Below, piece after piece: positions 8,581 to 16,334 of a stretch of 23,160 nt of DNA. How positions within the stretch are numbered: the stretch's first letter is position 1; each line of letters opens with the position of its first letter. Both the position numbers and the translations under genes were made by a program. The stretch comes from UBA8199 sp035358715. GTDB lineage: Bacteria; Verrucomicrobiota; Verrucomicrobiia; Limisphaerales; UBA8199. The notes under the pieces are model-generated. The model saw only the letters and a program-made list of their open reading frames with translations, did no database searches and was not told the origin of the DNA. The stretch spans positions 1 to 23,160 of the forward strand of contig DAOPPX010000086.1 in the NCBI GenBank assembly GCA_035358715.1, in the 5' to 3' direction.

Positions 8581-9984
8581 TCAATATTCCCGCTGCTTGG
8601 TGATACCCGGCATGGGCATGGGATACTTGCCGTCAGGCCCAGCCGGTAGCGGGGCGGGTGAGTTCATCGTGAGTTTGTCCAGGCCAGGGGCGAATTCATG
8701 CTCGCAGTTGAGCATGTCCTCGAAGGTAATCTCCTGTCCGGTGTGGGCGGCCATGCGGCCCATGCTGGTGACCAGGCTGGCTTCGACGCCGTACTTGGTC
8801 TCGTTGTAAGGCTTGTTGCTGCGGATGGCGGCCATGAGGTCATCCCATTCATTTTGATAAGGGTCGTCGTGTTGGCCGGCAGGGGGCTTGGAAGTCCAGA
8901 GGAGGTTCGATCGTTGCGCATTCTGGCCCTTGAAGATGCTGGAAGGGCCTTGGAAATCGCCGGACTTGGCGGCAATGGCCATGCCCGTGCTGCCGTGCAC
9001 ATAGCTGGAATAGATGTCATTGCAGCCGTTCATGCACCGTCCATCCATGTACAACTTGGCGCCGTCGCCAAAGGTGTATTCCACCGCGTACGAATCGAAG
9101 TTCTGATCCACATAGGGCGCTCCATCGGGGTTCTGCTTGTAATGCCGGCCCCCGAGCGCCTGGGCTTTGACCGGCCAGGCATTTTTCATCCAGCAGAGGT
9201 GATCAATGTGGTGGATGTAAAAGTCGCTGAAACACCCGCCGCTGGCCCAGAGGAAGGCGTGGAAGTGCCGCACCTGCCAGAGCAATTCGCTCGGGTCGCC
9301 CGGCCACTTGGTCTGGAAAGCATGTCCCACCGGCCCGTGCATGCGATAGCCACGCATCAAAATGACATCCCCGATCTCCCCGCCTTGGATGCGCTGGTGC
9401 AGTTCCTGGAGCGCCCGGCAATGACGGGACATCAGACCTACACCAACCTTCAGGTTCTTGGCCGTCGCGTCCTCGGCCAGCTTCAACATCCGGCGGCTGG
9501 TCGGACCGTCCACCGTGACCGGCTTTTCCATGAAGACGTTCAGCCCCTTCTCGATGGCGTATGCGAAATGCACCCAGCGGAACGCCGGCGGCGTGGTCAG
9601 AATCACGATGTCCCCGGGCTTGAGGCAATCCATGGCCTTCTTGTAGCCATCGAACCCGGTGAATCGGCGGTCCTGCGGCACGTCCACCAGCTCTTTCTTC
9701 TCGTTCTTTACGCCGTCATAGCTGTCGCCAAGTCTCTTCTCGAAGACATCGGCCATGGCGACGAGCTTGACGGGACCGGCCTTGGTAGCGAGGGCGTTAT
9801 TGGCCGCACCCGTGCCCCGGCCGCCGCAGCCCACCAGTGCCAACTGGATGAGACCGTTGCCTGCGGCGTGAACATGAGGCAGCGCCACTCCAGCCAAGGC
9901 AGAAACGGCGGCAATGCGACCAGTGGTCTTAATAAACTCGCGACGTGTGGTAAGGAAATTAGAGGTTTCGTTCATGTGGGACAT
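8581..9984 (-). CDS. Tat-exported Gfo/Idh/MocA-family oxidoreductase
   Basis: The 467-aa product starts with a twin-arginine signal ('TTRREFIKTTGRIAAVSALA', Arg14-Arg15). It continues with a Rossmann domain whose nucleotide-binding loop is 'ALVGCGGRGTGAANNAL' (about 49-65). The family 'EKP' motif (FMEKPVTVDGP, about 153-155) provides the conserved Lys. The C-terminal alpha/beta domain contains 'HHIDHLCWMKNAWP' and ends near 'PMPMPGITKQREY'. Such Tat-exported members are very abundant in Verrucomicrobiota and Planctomycetota. They are thought to act on sugars or sugar derivatives with NAD(P)-type cofactors in the periplasm, and the substrate here is unknown. ATG at 9984 or 9975 is possible. 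A short GC hairpin lies just past the stop at 8554-8568. Confidence 0.93.
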   Translation of the reverse strand: MSHMNETSNFLTTRREFIKTTGRIAAVSALAGVALPHVHAAGNGLIQLALVGCGGRGTGAANNALATKAGPVKLVAMADVFEKRLGDSYDGVKNEKKELVDVPQDRRFTGFDGYKKAMDCLKPGDIVILTTPPAFRWVHFAYAIEKGLNVFMEKPVTVDGPTSRRMLKLAEDATAKNLKVGVGLMSRHCRALQELHQRIQGGEIGDVILMRGYRMHGPVGHAFQTKWPGDPSELLWQVRHFHAFLWASGGCFSDFYIHHIDHLCWMKNAWPVKAQALGGRHYKQNPDGAPYVDQNFDSYAVEYTFGDGAKLYMDGRCMNGCNDIYSSYVHGSTGMAIAAKSGDFQGPSSIFKGQNAQRSNLLWTSKPPAGQHDDPYQNEWDDLMAAIRSNKPYNETKYGVEASLVTSMGRMAAHTGQEITFEDMLNCEHEFAPGLDKLTMNSPAPLPAGPDGKYPMPMPGITKQREY

Positions 9985-10140
9985 CTTTTGCCGCGGGCGG
10001 ACGGAATGTCAATGCCAGAAAGAGCGGATTTTGGCCGTCATTCAATCAGTTGTGCCAATGGTTTTTTCTGTGCCTGAGTTCCTGCGCACGATAAAGTTGC
10101 CAGGCGGTGGGTTGATTCAGAGCCGCCGCAAGACGCCCGG

Positions 10141-10674
10141 ATGAAGAACATAGTTTACTTTGACCTGGAAACTCAGAAATCCGCCGACGAAGTCGGCGGC
10201 TGGGATAATATCAGCCGCATGGGCATGAGTGTCGGTGTGACGTACAGCACCGCCCAAAGCGCCTACCATATCTACAGCGAGAGGCGGGTCAACGAACTCA
10301 TCACGGAATTGCAGCGCGCCGATCTGGTCGTCGGGTTCAACAACCTGCGATTCGACTACGAGGTGCTGCATGGTTACACCTCGTTTGACCTGCGCCAATT
10401 GCCCACGTTGGATATGATGGTCAAGCTGCAAGAGACCTTGCGCCACCGGCTCTCCCTGGATGCCATTGCCACGGCCACCTTCGGTGTGGAGAAGACCGCC
10501 GAGGGCCTGCAAGCCATCCAATGGTACCGGGAAGGCAAGCTGCTCGAAATCGCGGAGTACTGCTGCTACGACGTGAAGCTCACCCGGCTCGTGCACGAGT
10601 ACGGCGCCTGCCACCGCCAACTGTATTACCAGAATCGCTTCGGACGGAAGTTGAGCGTGCCGGTAAACTGGTAA
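10141..10674 (+). CDS. DEDD 3'-5' exonuclease-like (RNase H fold) protein
   Basis: The 177-aa product has a ribonuclease H-like fold of the DnaQ/YprB type. Exo I is 'YFDLETQK' near the N-terminus, exo II is 'VVGFNNLRFDYEVL', and exo III is 'EIAEYCCYDVKLT' with the last conserved Asp. It therefore has the acidic residues expected for metal-dependent 3'-5' exonuclease activity. It is much shorter than DNA polymerase or helicase fusions, so it is a stand-alone domain. Similar small proteins are often annotated as helicase- or RNase-H-like, though no helicase is attached here. The ATG at 10141 has no clear Shine-Dalgarno. It is the last ordinary gene before the tRNA fragment at 10836. Confidence 0.8.
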   Translation: MKNIVYFDLETQKSADEVGGWDNISRMGMSVGVTYSTAQSAYHIYSERRVNELITELQRADLVVGFNNLRFDYEVLHGYTSFDLRQLPTLDMMVKLQETLRHRLSLDAIATATFGVEKTAEGLQAIQWYREGKLLEIAEYCCYDVKLTRLVHEYGACHRQLYYQNRFGRKLSVPVNW

Positions 10675-10677
10675 GGA

Positions 10678-11155
10678 GGCAAGGTCGCTTACTGCCCTGG
10701 CAGGAGACGATCCGCCGGCTAAGCCAGGGCCGTCACACACAAGAGGCGGCTGGAGAGGCGTGCCGGGGGGGGCACTTGCTCCAACTTTCGAGGGATCGGC
10801 GCGACCTGTGCGGGACATTCGGCAGCCCTGCAGGCTGGTACCCCCACCCCGAATTGAACGGGGATCAACGGTTTAGGAAAGCGTTACGTGTCGCTTTCAG
10901 GTACCGGGCAAAAAGCCCTGCAAAGTCGAGGAAACCCAACAATATCAGGCATTCCCGCGATTTCTTGCAGCTTAAAGCAAGCGGCACCGAGATGCAAGGA
11001 GATGCACGAAAAGGCACCGAAAACCCGGTTTTTGAGCAACTCTTTGAGCAAGTCATCCTCGATCTTTGCGCTCCCGGTGTTGCATGATCTGGCATGGCCC
11101 GCACCGTCCTGAACGCTACCACCAAAGCCGAAACCAGCCAGCGCGGCACCTTCCG
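10678..11155. other. Gene-poor junction holding a tRNA fragment
   Basis: I find no convincing coding frame in this 478-bp interval. The open frames are shadows without recognisable motifs. Its only clear content is the tRNA-Arg 3' half on the minus strand (10836-10884). The stretch 10885-11155 is unassigned. It contains a tandem TTTGAGCAA pair (11031-11039 and 11043-11051) of unclear meaning. Confidence 0.5.
10836..10884 (-). tRNA. tRNA-Arg(CCT) 3' half; putative attachment-site scar
   Basis: Read on the minus strand, this is an anticodon arm with loop TTCCTAA (anticodon CCT, AGG Arg), a 4-nt variable loop, a perfect T-arm (CCCCG, loop TTCAATT, CGGGG), an acceptor strand TGGGGGT, a discriminator A and encoded CCA. 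The anticodon stem has one C-C mismatch (pair 30-40). The next ~45 nt upstream form no D-arm and no 5' acceptor strand able to pair with TGGGGGT. It is therefore a 3' fragment and not a functional gene. Such halves are left when an element integrates into a tRNA 3' end. Confidence 0.65.
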
Positions 11156-11392
11156 ATGAACCCCGAAATCGAACGCAACTTGGGCGAGCAACCAGTTGCC
11201 CGGATCATGCAGGAGCATAACCTCAAAGCGCATGACCTCGTGGCGGCCTCCCCCGTGGAGATGACACACAAGATGGTGGCTCGGGCCTGCAAGGGCAGGC
11301 GGCTCACCCTGAACACCCAGTCGAAAGTGCTCGCGGCCCTGAACCGTGCTACCGGGAAGAACTACTCGTTGCGCGACCTTTTCAATTACTGA
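11156..11392 (+). CDS. Small HTH-like protein of unknown function
   Basis: The 78-aa product runs from 'MNPEIERNLGEQPVARIMQE' to 'NRATGKNYSLRDLFNY'. The pattern of short helices ('VARIMQEHNLKAHDLVAAS', 'THKMVARACKGRRLT', 'TQSKVLAALNRATGK') resembles a compact Cro/lambda-repressor-like helix-turn-helix. I recognise the overall pattern as a small protein recurring in diverse bacteria, but it has no established function that I know of. The longer open frame from 11066 is not preferred, because its first 30 residues are Pro/Arg-rich and unlike the rest. It is the first gene on the island side of the tRNA fragment, and a role as a regulator there would be conjecture. Confidence 0.6.
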   Translation: MNPEIERNLGEQPVARIMQEHNLKAHDLVAASPVEMTHKMVARACKGRRLTLNTQSKVLAALNRATGKNYSLRDLFNY

Positions 11393-11421
11393 GGGCGGAC
11401 GACGGGCGCGATGCTTGCGCT

Positions 11422-12039
11422 TCAGATCACCGCCAGATGTTTGAGTCCCTCTCTGAACAGCAGCAGCGCAAACAACGCCAGCATTACCGCGAGCACGCGC
11501 ATCACCACCCGGTAGGGCCGCCCGGCCAGCAGGTCGCGGGACCGTCCGGCCATGAGAGCGACCAGCACCTTTGACCCGACCAGCAGCAGGTAGAAGCCGA
11601 ACAGGAAGGCCACAGCGACCAGCCAGCCTTGCGCTATCGCTTTCGCCAAGATCGCCGCGCCCACGGTCAGCCAGAAGACCCAAGGATGCGGGTTGAGCAG
11701 GTTGGTCACGATGCCCTTAACCCACGATCTGGGCGGCTCATTGGGTGCTTCGACTCCCTGTCGCGCCGGACGGAAACTCTCCCAAGCTAGATACAGAACG
11801 AAGGCTCCCCCGGCAATGGAGACGATGCCCAGCAACGGACGGAGTTGCGCCAACTTCGAGGCCAGCGCCAGCGTCACGAGGATAATCGGCGGATCGGTGA
11901 CCAGTGGCGTCAGGGCGATCTTGCAGCCCTCGCGGGAGCCATGCCGGAGCGTCTGCGCCAGCACCAGCGCCAGCATGGGGCCGGGAGAGAGGCCAGCGGA
12001 GAACCCGAGCAGGATGCCGGATAGCAGAGCCGTCAACAT
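11422..12039 (-). CDS. LysE/RhtB-family exporter
   Basis: The 205-aa inner-membrane protein has about six hydrophobic segments. The family motif is near the N-terminus ('GFSAGLSPGPMLALVLAQTL'), and the second conserved element is 'TNLLNPHPWVFWLTVGAAIL'. LysE/RhtB members export amino acids or related small molecules by proton antiport. The substrate cannot be told from sequence. Length and motifs are normal, and the ATG at 12039 begins just before TM1. It is convergent with the small HTH gene and divergent from the DUF262 gene, with a 215-bp gap between the latter two. It may be cargo of the island or a resident gene left of the true boundary. Confidence 0.88.
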   Translation of the reverse strand: MLTALLSGILLGFSAGLSPGPMLALVLAQTLRHGSREGCKIALTPLVTDPPIILVTLALASKLAQLRPLLGIVSIAGGAFVLYLAWESFRPARQGVEAPNEPPRSWVKGIVTNLLNPHPWVFWLTVGAAILAKAIAQGWLVAVAFLFGFYLLLVGSKVLVALMAGRSRDLLAGRPYRVVMRVLAVMLALFALLLFREGLKHLAVI

Positions 12040-12254
12040 TCTGACCCATGCTGGACGAACCGGGTGGCTGATTCAACTGCCGGACGACCACCCTGATGCA
12101 CAAGCCTCACGCCGCGGCGGCTCGCCAGCCAGCCGGTTCGGCTCTGAACGTCGACCGGTAGTTCGGGGGCACAATCCCGCCGCTGTAATCAATGCTCGGT
12201 TGGCCTGTGGGCACCGGTGTTTGTACACGAGCGCCCGCAACTTGCGTCCTGTAG

Positions 12255-14132
12255 ATGTTCTCCCTACGCTCGCCCAATATGAATGAGATTGACGGCAAGG
12301 GCAGAACGATTCGTGAACTGCTTGGCAAGAAGTTTTCAGTGGACTTCTACCAGCGCGAATACAAGTGGCAAACCAAACAGGTCAGGGAGTTGCTTGATGA
12401 TTTGGCCGAGAGCTTTCTCGCGCACTACAAACAAAACGATGAACGCAATGCCGTCCAGAAGTACGGCCATTACTTCCTCGGCTCGGTTATCCTGAGCAAC
12501 GACGACAAGAAGAAGAAGACGTTCGTGATTGATGGTCAGCAACGGCTCACAACGCTTACTCTCCTGCTCATCTATTTGCTCCGGCGTCAGGGCGATAAAC
12601 CCGACCGCGTGAAGTTGGACGACCTTATTTATTCTGAAAAGTACGGCACCAAATCCTTCAACCTTGACGTACCTGAACGCAAAGCCTGCATGGAGGCGCT
12701 GTTCACCGGCCAGCACTTCGACCCGAACGGGCAACCGGAATCCGTGCAAAACATTATCGCCCGCTATCAGGACATCGACGCTGTATTCCCGAAGGAAATT
12801 GGAGAGTCGGCTTTACCCTATTTCGCCGATTGGCTGATTGAGAATGTCAACCTTGTTGAAATCAGCGCGACCTCCGATGAAGACGCTTACACCATCTTCG
12901 AGACGATGAACGACCGGGGGCTGAGTCTCTCCCCCCTCGACATGCTCAAGGGCTACCTTCTCGCCAACATTACGGATGATGAGAAACGCGCTGCCGCCAA
13001 TCAGCTTTGGAAGGTGCGGGTTCAGGAATTAGTTGAACTCGGCAAGGAAGAAGACGCCGACGCAGTGAAAGCATGGCTGCGGAGCCAGTACGCTCAGAGT
13101 ATACGCGAGCGCAAGAAAGGCGCTCACCCCGGCGACTTCGACCGACTTGGCACCGAATTCCATCGTTGGGTGAAAGAGCAGGAGAAGAAGATCGGGCTGC
13201 ACAAGAGCGATGATTTCGCCCGGTTCATTCAGCACGACATGAATTTCTACGGGCAGCAGTTTCATCGCGTGCGTCACGCCTCGCTGAAACTTACACCCGG
13301 CCTCGAAGCCGTTTACTACAACGCCCAGAACGATTTTACACTTCAATATCCTTTACTGCTCGCTCCGCTGCTCCCTGATGACCCGGAGGATGTCGTGACT
13401 CACAAGCTCCGCATTGTGGCTGAGTTTTTGGACATCCTCATTGCCCGGCGTGCGGTGAACTACCTGAGCCTCAACTACTCCGCGATGTCTTACAACGTTT
13501 TTCTGATTATGAAGGACATCCGCGCCAAGAACGTGGACGAATTGGTTACTGTGCTCACGGATCGGCTGCTCAACCTTGGCTGCGATTTCAACGGCACCAG
13601 CGACGGAAGTCGCAAGGGAGTGCAGGATTTCCGCCTCAACCAGTGGTCGAAGCGATACATCCATCAGATGCTCGCCCGCATGACGGCGTTTGTTGAAGTG
13701 CAGTCAGGGCTGCCAAACCACTTTGTTGAATACGTTGCCGAAGGCAAGAATCGTTACGAAATCGAACACATCTGGGCGAATCATCCGGAGCATCATGCCG
13801 AAGAAATCCCAGACGCCTCAGATTTCGACAACTGGCGCAACAGCATTGGCGGGCTATTACTGCTACCAAAGAGCTTCAACGCCAGCTACGGCGACCTGCC
13901 GTACGCGGAGAAACTGGAGCATTACAACGGGCAGAACCTGCTGGCCCGCTCGTTACATCAAAACTGCTACGACCACGACCCCGGTTTCCTCAAATTTGTT
14001 CAGCAGAGCGGACTCCCCTTCAAGCCGCTCCCGCAGTTCAAGAAGGATGACTTGGAGGCCCGGCAGCAACTTTATCACAAGGTTGCCGAGGCCATCTGGA
14101 ATCCAAAGCGGCTGCAAGTGGCGGTACAATGA
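12255..14132 (+). CDS. DUF262-DUF1524 protein, GmrSD/BrxU-like type IV restriction enzyme
   Basis: The 625-aa fused protein matches the GmrS-GmrD architecture. The DUF262 (ParB-like NTPase) part has 'VDFYQREYKW' (about 29-38), 'FVIDGQQRLTTLTLLL' (about 90-105) and 'IFETMNDRGLSLSPLDMLKG' (about 214-233). The DUF1524 HNH nuclease part has 'YEIEHIWANH' (EIEHI at 502-506) and 'NSIGGLLLLPKSFNAS' starting at 529. The nuclease and NTPase motifs are intact. Known relatives cut DNA with modified cytosines. BrxU, a relative carried by a BREX island, complements BREX by attacking modified phage DNA. The start may be ATG 12255 or 12279. By eye it is more AT-rich than the genes to its left, which fits transfer. 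It lies about 1.3 kb upstream of the BREX-like operon on the same strand. Confidence 0.9.
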   Translation: MFSLRSPNMNEIDGKGRTIRELLGKKFSVDFYQREYKWQTKQVRELLDDLAESFLAHYKQNDERNAVQKYGHYFLGSVILSNDDKKKKTFVIDGQQRLTTLTLLLIYLLRRQGDKPDRVKLDDLIYSEKYGTKSFNLDVPERKACMEALFTGQHFDPNGQPESVQNIIARYQDIDAVFPKEIGESALPYFADWLIENVNLVEISATSDEDAYTIFETMNDRGLSLSPLDMLKGYLLANITDDEKRAAANQLWKVRVQELVELGKEEDADAVKAWLRSQYAQSIRERKKGAHPGDFDRLGTEFHRWVKEQEKKIGLHKSDDFARFIQHDMNFYGQQFHRVRHASLKLTPGLEAVYYNAQNDFTLQYPLLLAPLLPDDPEDVVTHKLRIVAEFLDILIARRAVNYLSLNYSAMSYNVFLIMKDIRAKNVDELVTVLTDRLLNLGCDFNGTSDGSRKGVQDFRLNQWSKRYIHQMLARMTAFVEVQSGLPNHFVEYVAEGKNRYEIEHIWANHPEHHAEEIPDASDFDNWRNSIGGLLLLPKSFNASYGDLPYAEKLEHYNGQNLLARSLHQNCYDHDPGFLKFVQQSGLPFKPLPQFKKDDLEARQQLYHKVAEAIWNPKRLQVAVQ

Positions 14133-14144
14133 AGTCCCAAACGC

Positions 14145-14359
14145 ATGAACGGCCTCTTAGTCAGAGTCGGAATTGATTCCACTGACAGCGGCTGGAATGC
14201 CCCGGTTCGGCTGGCTTCGGATGCCTTTGCGTTCGTGACCATCACCGAGACAAAGCCGCTGCGACCGGGAAACTACCTTATGACTTCTCTTACCGCTTCA
14301 CTGACGCCGATGGCAAGGAGAGCAAGATGAGGGTACTGGATTGGGAGCTATGGGCCTGA
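14145..14359 (+). pseudogene. Broken gene remnant, possibly Nmad3-like
   Basis: Frame from ATG 14145 gives 'MNGLLVRVGIDSTDSGWNAP' and on to 'FVTITETKPLRPG', which reads as a genuine conserved N-terminus. It then becomes nonsense ('LMTSLTASLTPMARRAR'). From 14273 another frame gives 'LPYDFSYRFTDADGKESKMR' and 'VLDWELWA', with a stop at 14357-14359 that overlaps the next gene's ATG (14350). The two halves look like the N- and C-terminal ends of one longer protein joined by an internal deletion or frameshift. The N-terminal pattern (VRVGID..GGWNAPV) is reminiscent of putative nucleotide-modification-associated (Nmad3) proteins. That assignment is from memory and weak. It begins 13 bp after the DUF262 gene. 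Confidence 0.4.
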
Positions 14360-15156
14360 CGATCCATTACCAACTGGCGGCCACCGGCGACGAAGCGCAC
14401 GCCCGTAAGCTCGTCCAGCAGCTTCGGCAGGCGGCGCTGGACCTGCCATTCCAGCACGTCGGCGAGATTGTCGAGTTCCGGGGCGATGAATGCGACTACA
14501 AACAGCGGGCCGAGAACGATCCGAACCGCTGGCTGCTGATTCAGGCAGGTACCTTCATCTCGCTGCCCGTGACACCGGCAGAGCGACGGCGCGGGGTCAG
14601 GCGGGATATGGATGTCCGGCCTCAGCACGTCATTGCCTTCAGCACAAAGCCGGGCCAAGGCTGCGAACCGGCCAACTTCGGGCTGTGCCAGTATCCCGGT
14701 GAGGTTTCGGACCCCGGATTTGGGAAACACAAGACCAAGCTGAAGGGCTGGTCATGGGATTCCTTCTGCAAGACGCATTACGCCAGCGACCCGCGCTGCG
14801 GCGGCCTGCCCAACTTCCTGCGCTGCCATCTGGGCGTGGTCGCGCTCTTGGACGAGGCCCAGAGGCTCGGCTGCTTGGCCAAGGTGAGCGACGAGGGCGA
14901 CTTCTGGGAGACGCGCAGCTTGGAGCGCCTGACTAAGGAAATCGACGAACAAAGTGCGATGCTGGCTGGGTTTCTTGGCGCGTTGAAGGACGCAATGGGC
15001 CAAGCACCGGGCGGTTCCGGCGTCGAAGCGCCCATCGCGGGGTATCCCAATTTCGAGCACTTGGAAGCGGAGGGCCAAAAGCTGATGCCGGAGCAGTTGA
15101 TGGAAATGCTCAAGGCGCTGGCGCGGTCCAACCTGCTCCGGGGCGACGCCCGTTGA
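14350..15156 (+). CDS. Uncharacterised 268-aa protein
   Basis: I do not recognise a characterised family. The product starts 'MGLTIHYQLAATGDEAHARK' and has 'QQLRQAALDLPFQHVGEIVE'. A middle region contains 'FSTKPGQGCEPANFGLCQYP' and 'WSWDSFCKTHYASDPRCGG', rich in Cys, His and aromatic residues. The alpha-helical C-terminus runs through 'EQLMEMLKALARSNLLRG'. There is no signal peptide or membrane segment, so it is probably cytoplasmic. The ATG at 14350 overlaps the stop of the broken upstream frame, suggesting past translational coupling, and is preferred to the TTG at 14341. It sits between the DUF262 gene and the BREX-like operon. A defence association is inferred from location only. Confidence 0.7.
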   Translation: MGLTIHYQLAATGDEAHARKLVQQLRQAALDLPFQHVGEIVEFRGDECDYKQRAENDPNRWLLIQAGTFISLPVTPAERRRGVRRDMDVRPQHVIAFSTKPGQGCEPANFGLCQYPGEVSDPGFGKHKTKLKGWSWDSFCKTHYASDPRCGGLPNFLRCHLGVVALLDEAQRLGCLAKVSDEGDFWETRSLERLTKEIDEQSAMLAGFLGALKDAMGQAPGGSGVEAPIAGYPNFEHLEAEGQKLMPEQLMEMLKALARSNLLRGDAR

Positions 15157-15227
15157 GGCCAGCGGCCCGGCGGCCCGCGAACCGACAAATGGGTGACTGG
15201 GCGTGTGCAAACCACGGCGGCATGGCG

Positions 15228-15294
15228 GTTGTAAACTTTGCCCCTGTCGCTTCGGTTCCGTCACGACAGCCCTCAATTTGACCGTTGTAAACTT
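15228..15294. repeat. Direct repeat GTTGTAAACTT upstream of the operon
   Basis: GTTGTAAACTT occurs at 15228-15238 and again at 15284-15294, with starts 56 bp apart, in the non-coding gap before the BrxA-like gene. A TTGACC (15278-15283) abuts the second copy. Repeats placed like this could be regulator-binding sites for the operon, but no -10 element is convincing. Confidence 0.35.
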
Positions 15295-15443
15295 CTGAGG
15301 ATTACTGATCTGCTTGTGTACATTCCTTGCCCCGCGTCAGCATTATTTGTAGGCTCACCAATCGAATTGCTTCCGTCCGGCAAGACGGCTTCACTTTCAT
15401 GGAACTATCGAGTCATGCGCACAGCGGGAATTCGGCTCAGGGG

Positions 15444-16334
15444 ATGACGCCGCCGATGGCCTTGATGCCCGAAGGGGATCAGGGCTGTGGCAATGCAGAG
15501 CCTGTACCCGCTGCTGCCAACGGCCCCAAAGCCAGTGTTCAGTCGGAATTGGCGTTGGCCGGTCAATCACCCCCGCCCCCGGCGCGGCCCGCACCTGTCG
15601 TCAAGAAAGCCATCCAAGACGTGCTGATTGCTGAGGGTTTGCTTGCGGTCAAGCTGGCCGTGGACTGCCAGACGCTGGAGCAGCTTCAGGAAGCCCTGCT
15701 GAAGAATCTGGGTCAAAACAGCATGGAGACGCGCCGCCGGTACGCCCAATCCATCGCCCGGTGGTTTTTCCCTGACGGCATTGACGGGCTGCTTCGCCGG
15801 GTGTGGGTTTCATATCAGGACAACGCGGTTCTGCTCGACCTGTTGCGCTGGTCGTTCTTGCAGCAGGAACCGGTCATGGGCGCGAGCGTTGCCGATGCCC
15901 TGTTTCCACTCCAAAACGGCATCACGATCCCGGCGACCTATTTCGACAAATTCCTCACTGATTTGCTCGGCGAGGCCGTACCGGAAAAAACCCGCGAGCG
16001 GTTGAAGATCAACCTCAAGAGGCTCGGCTTTCTTGAACGCGCCAAGGGCAAACCCGACCGACTGACGCCCGTAGTGCCGCAGAAAACATCCTTCCTGATC
16101 CTACTGCATCACCTGTTTGCGGCCAAGGCAGTGCGCACCGTGGAGTTGCGGCACCTGTTCGCCAATCCATTCTGGAAATTTATCGGCTACAAGTCCGAGG
16201 ACGCCGTGCGCAACATCCTGCGCGAGGCGGACGCCGCTGGCGTGGTGGGCAAGTACATCGTCGCTGACCAACTGGAACAGGTCACCACGTGCCTCACGCT
16301 GGACGAACTGCTGGAAAGAAAGGTGCGGCTGTGA
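15444..16334 (+). CDS. BrxA-like (DUF1819-like) winged-helix protein
   Basis: About 296 aa from ATG 15444. The frame is open further up to a TTG at 15327, and ATGs at 15399 and 15456 are alternatives. A Pro/Ala-rich, probably disordered N-terminus leads into a helical domain beginning 'VVKKAIQDVLIAEGLLAVKL'. Next come 'METRRRYAQSIARWFFPDGI', then 'PEKTRERLKINLKRLGFLER', and a C-terminal winged-helix-like region ('TVELRHLFANPFWKFIGYKS'). The order 'arginine-rich helix, short helical repeats, KTRERL..L..LGFL' resembles BrxA of BREX phage-defence systems, a DNA-binding protein of about 200 aa. This protein is longer. The match is by eye and needs a profile search. Its stop overlaps the next gene's GTG, so the two are translationally coupled. 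Confidence 0.55.
   Translation: MTPPMALMPEGDQGCGNAEPVPAAANGPKASVQSELALAGQSPPPPARPAPVVKKAIQDVLIAEGLLAVKLAVDCQTLEQLQEALLKNLGQNSMETRRRYAQSIARWFFPDGIDGLLRRVWVSYQDNAVLLDLLRWSFLQQEPVMGASVADALFPLQNGITIPATYFDKFLTDLLGEAVPEKTRERLKINLKRLGFLERAKGKPDRLTPVVPQKTSFLILLHHLFAAKAVRTVELRHLFANPFWKFIGYKSEDAVRNILREADAAGVVGKYIVADQLEQVTTCLTLDELLERKVRL

Noticed and set aside
8698..10077. 459-codon open frame on the plus strand
   Set aside because: Antisense shadow of the Tat-exported oxidoreductase.
11031..11051. Tandem TTTGAGCAA copies as a CRISPR or iteron array
   Set aside because: Only two 9-bp copies separated by 3 nt. Too few for an array and could be chance.
10865..11683. 272-codon minus-strand frame spanning the tRNA fragment and the HTH gene
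   Set aside because: It runs through the tRNA scar and across two better-supported genes with no conserved motif. I considered an integrase remnant but saw no tyrosine-recombinase signature.
16289..16330. Upstream extension of the BrxF-like gene from the GTG at 16289
   Set aside because: It would overlap the BrxA-like gene by 46 bp. The GTG at 16331 gives the usual 4-bp GTGA coupling.
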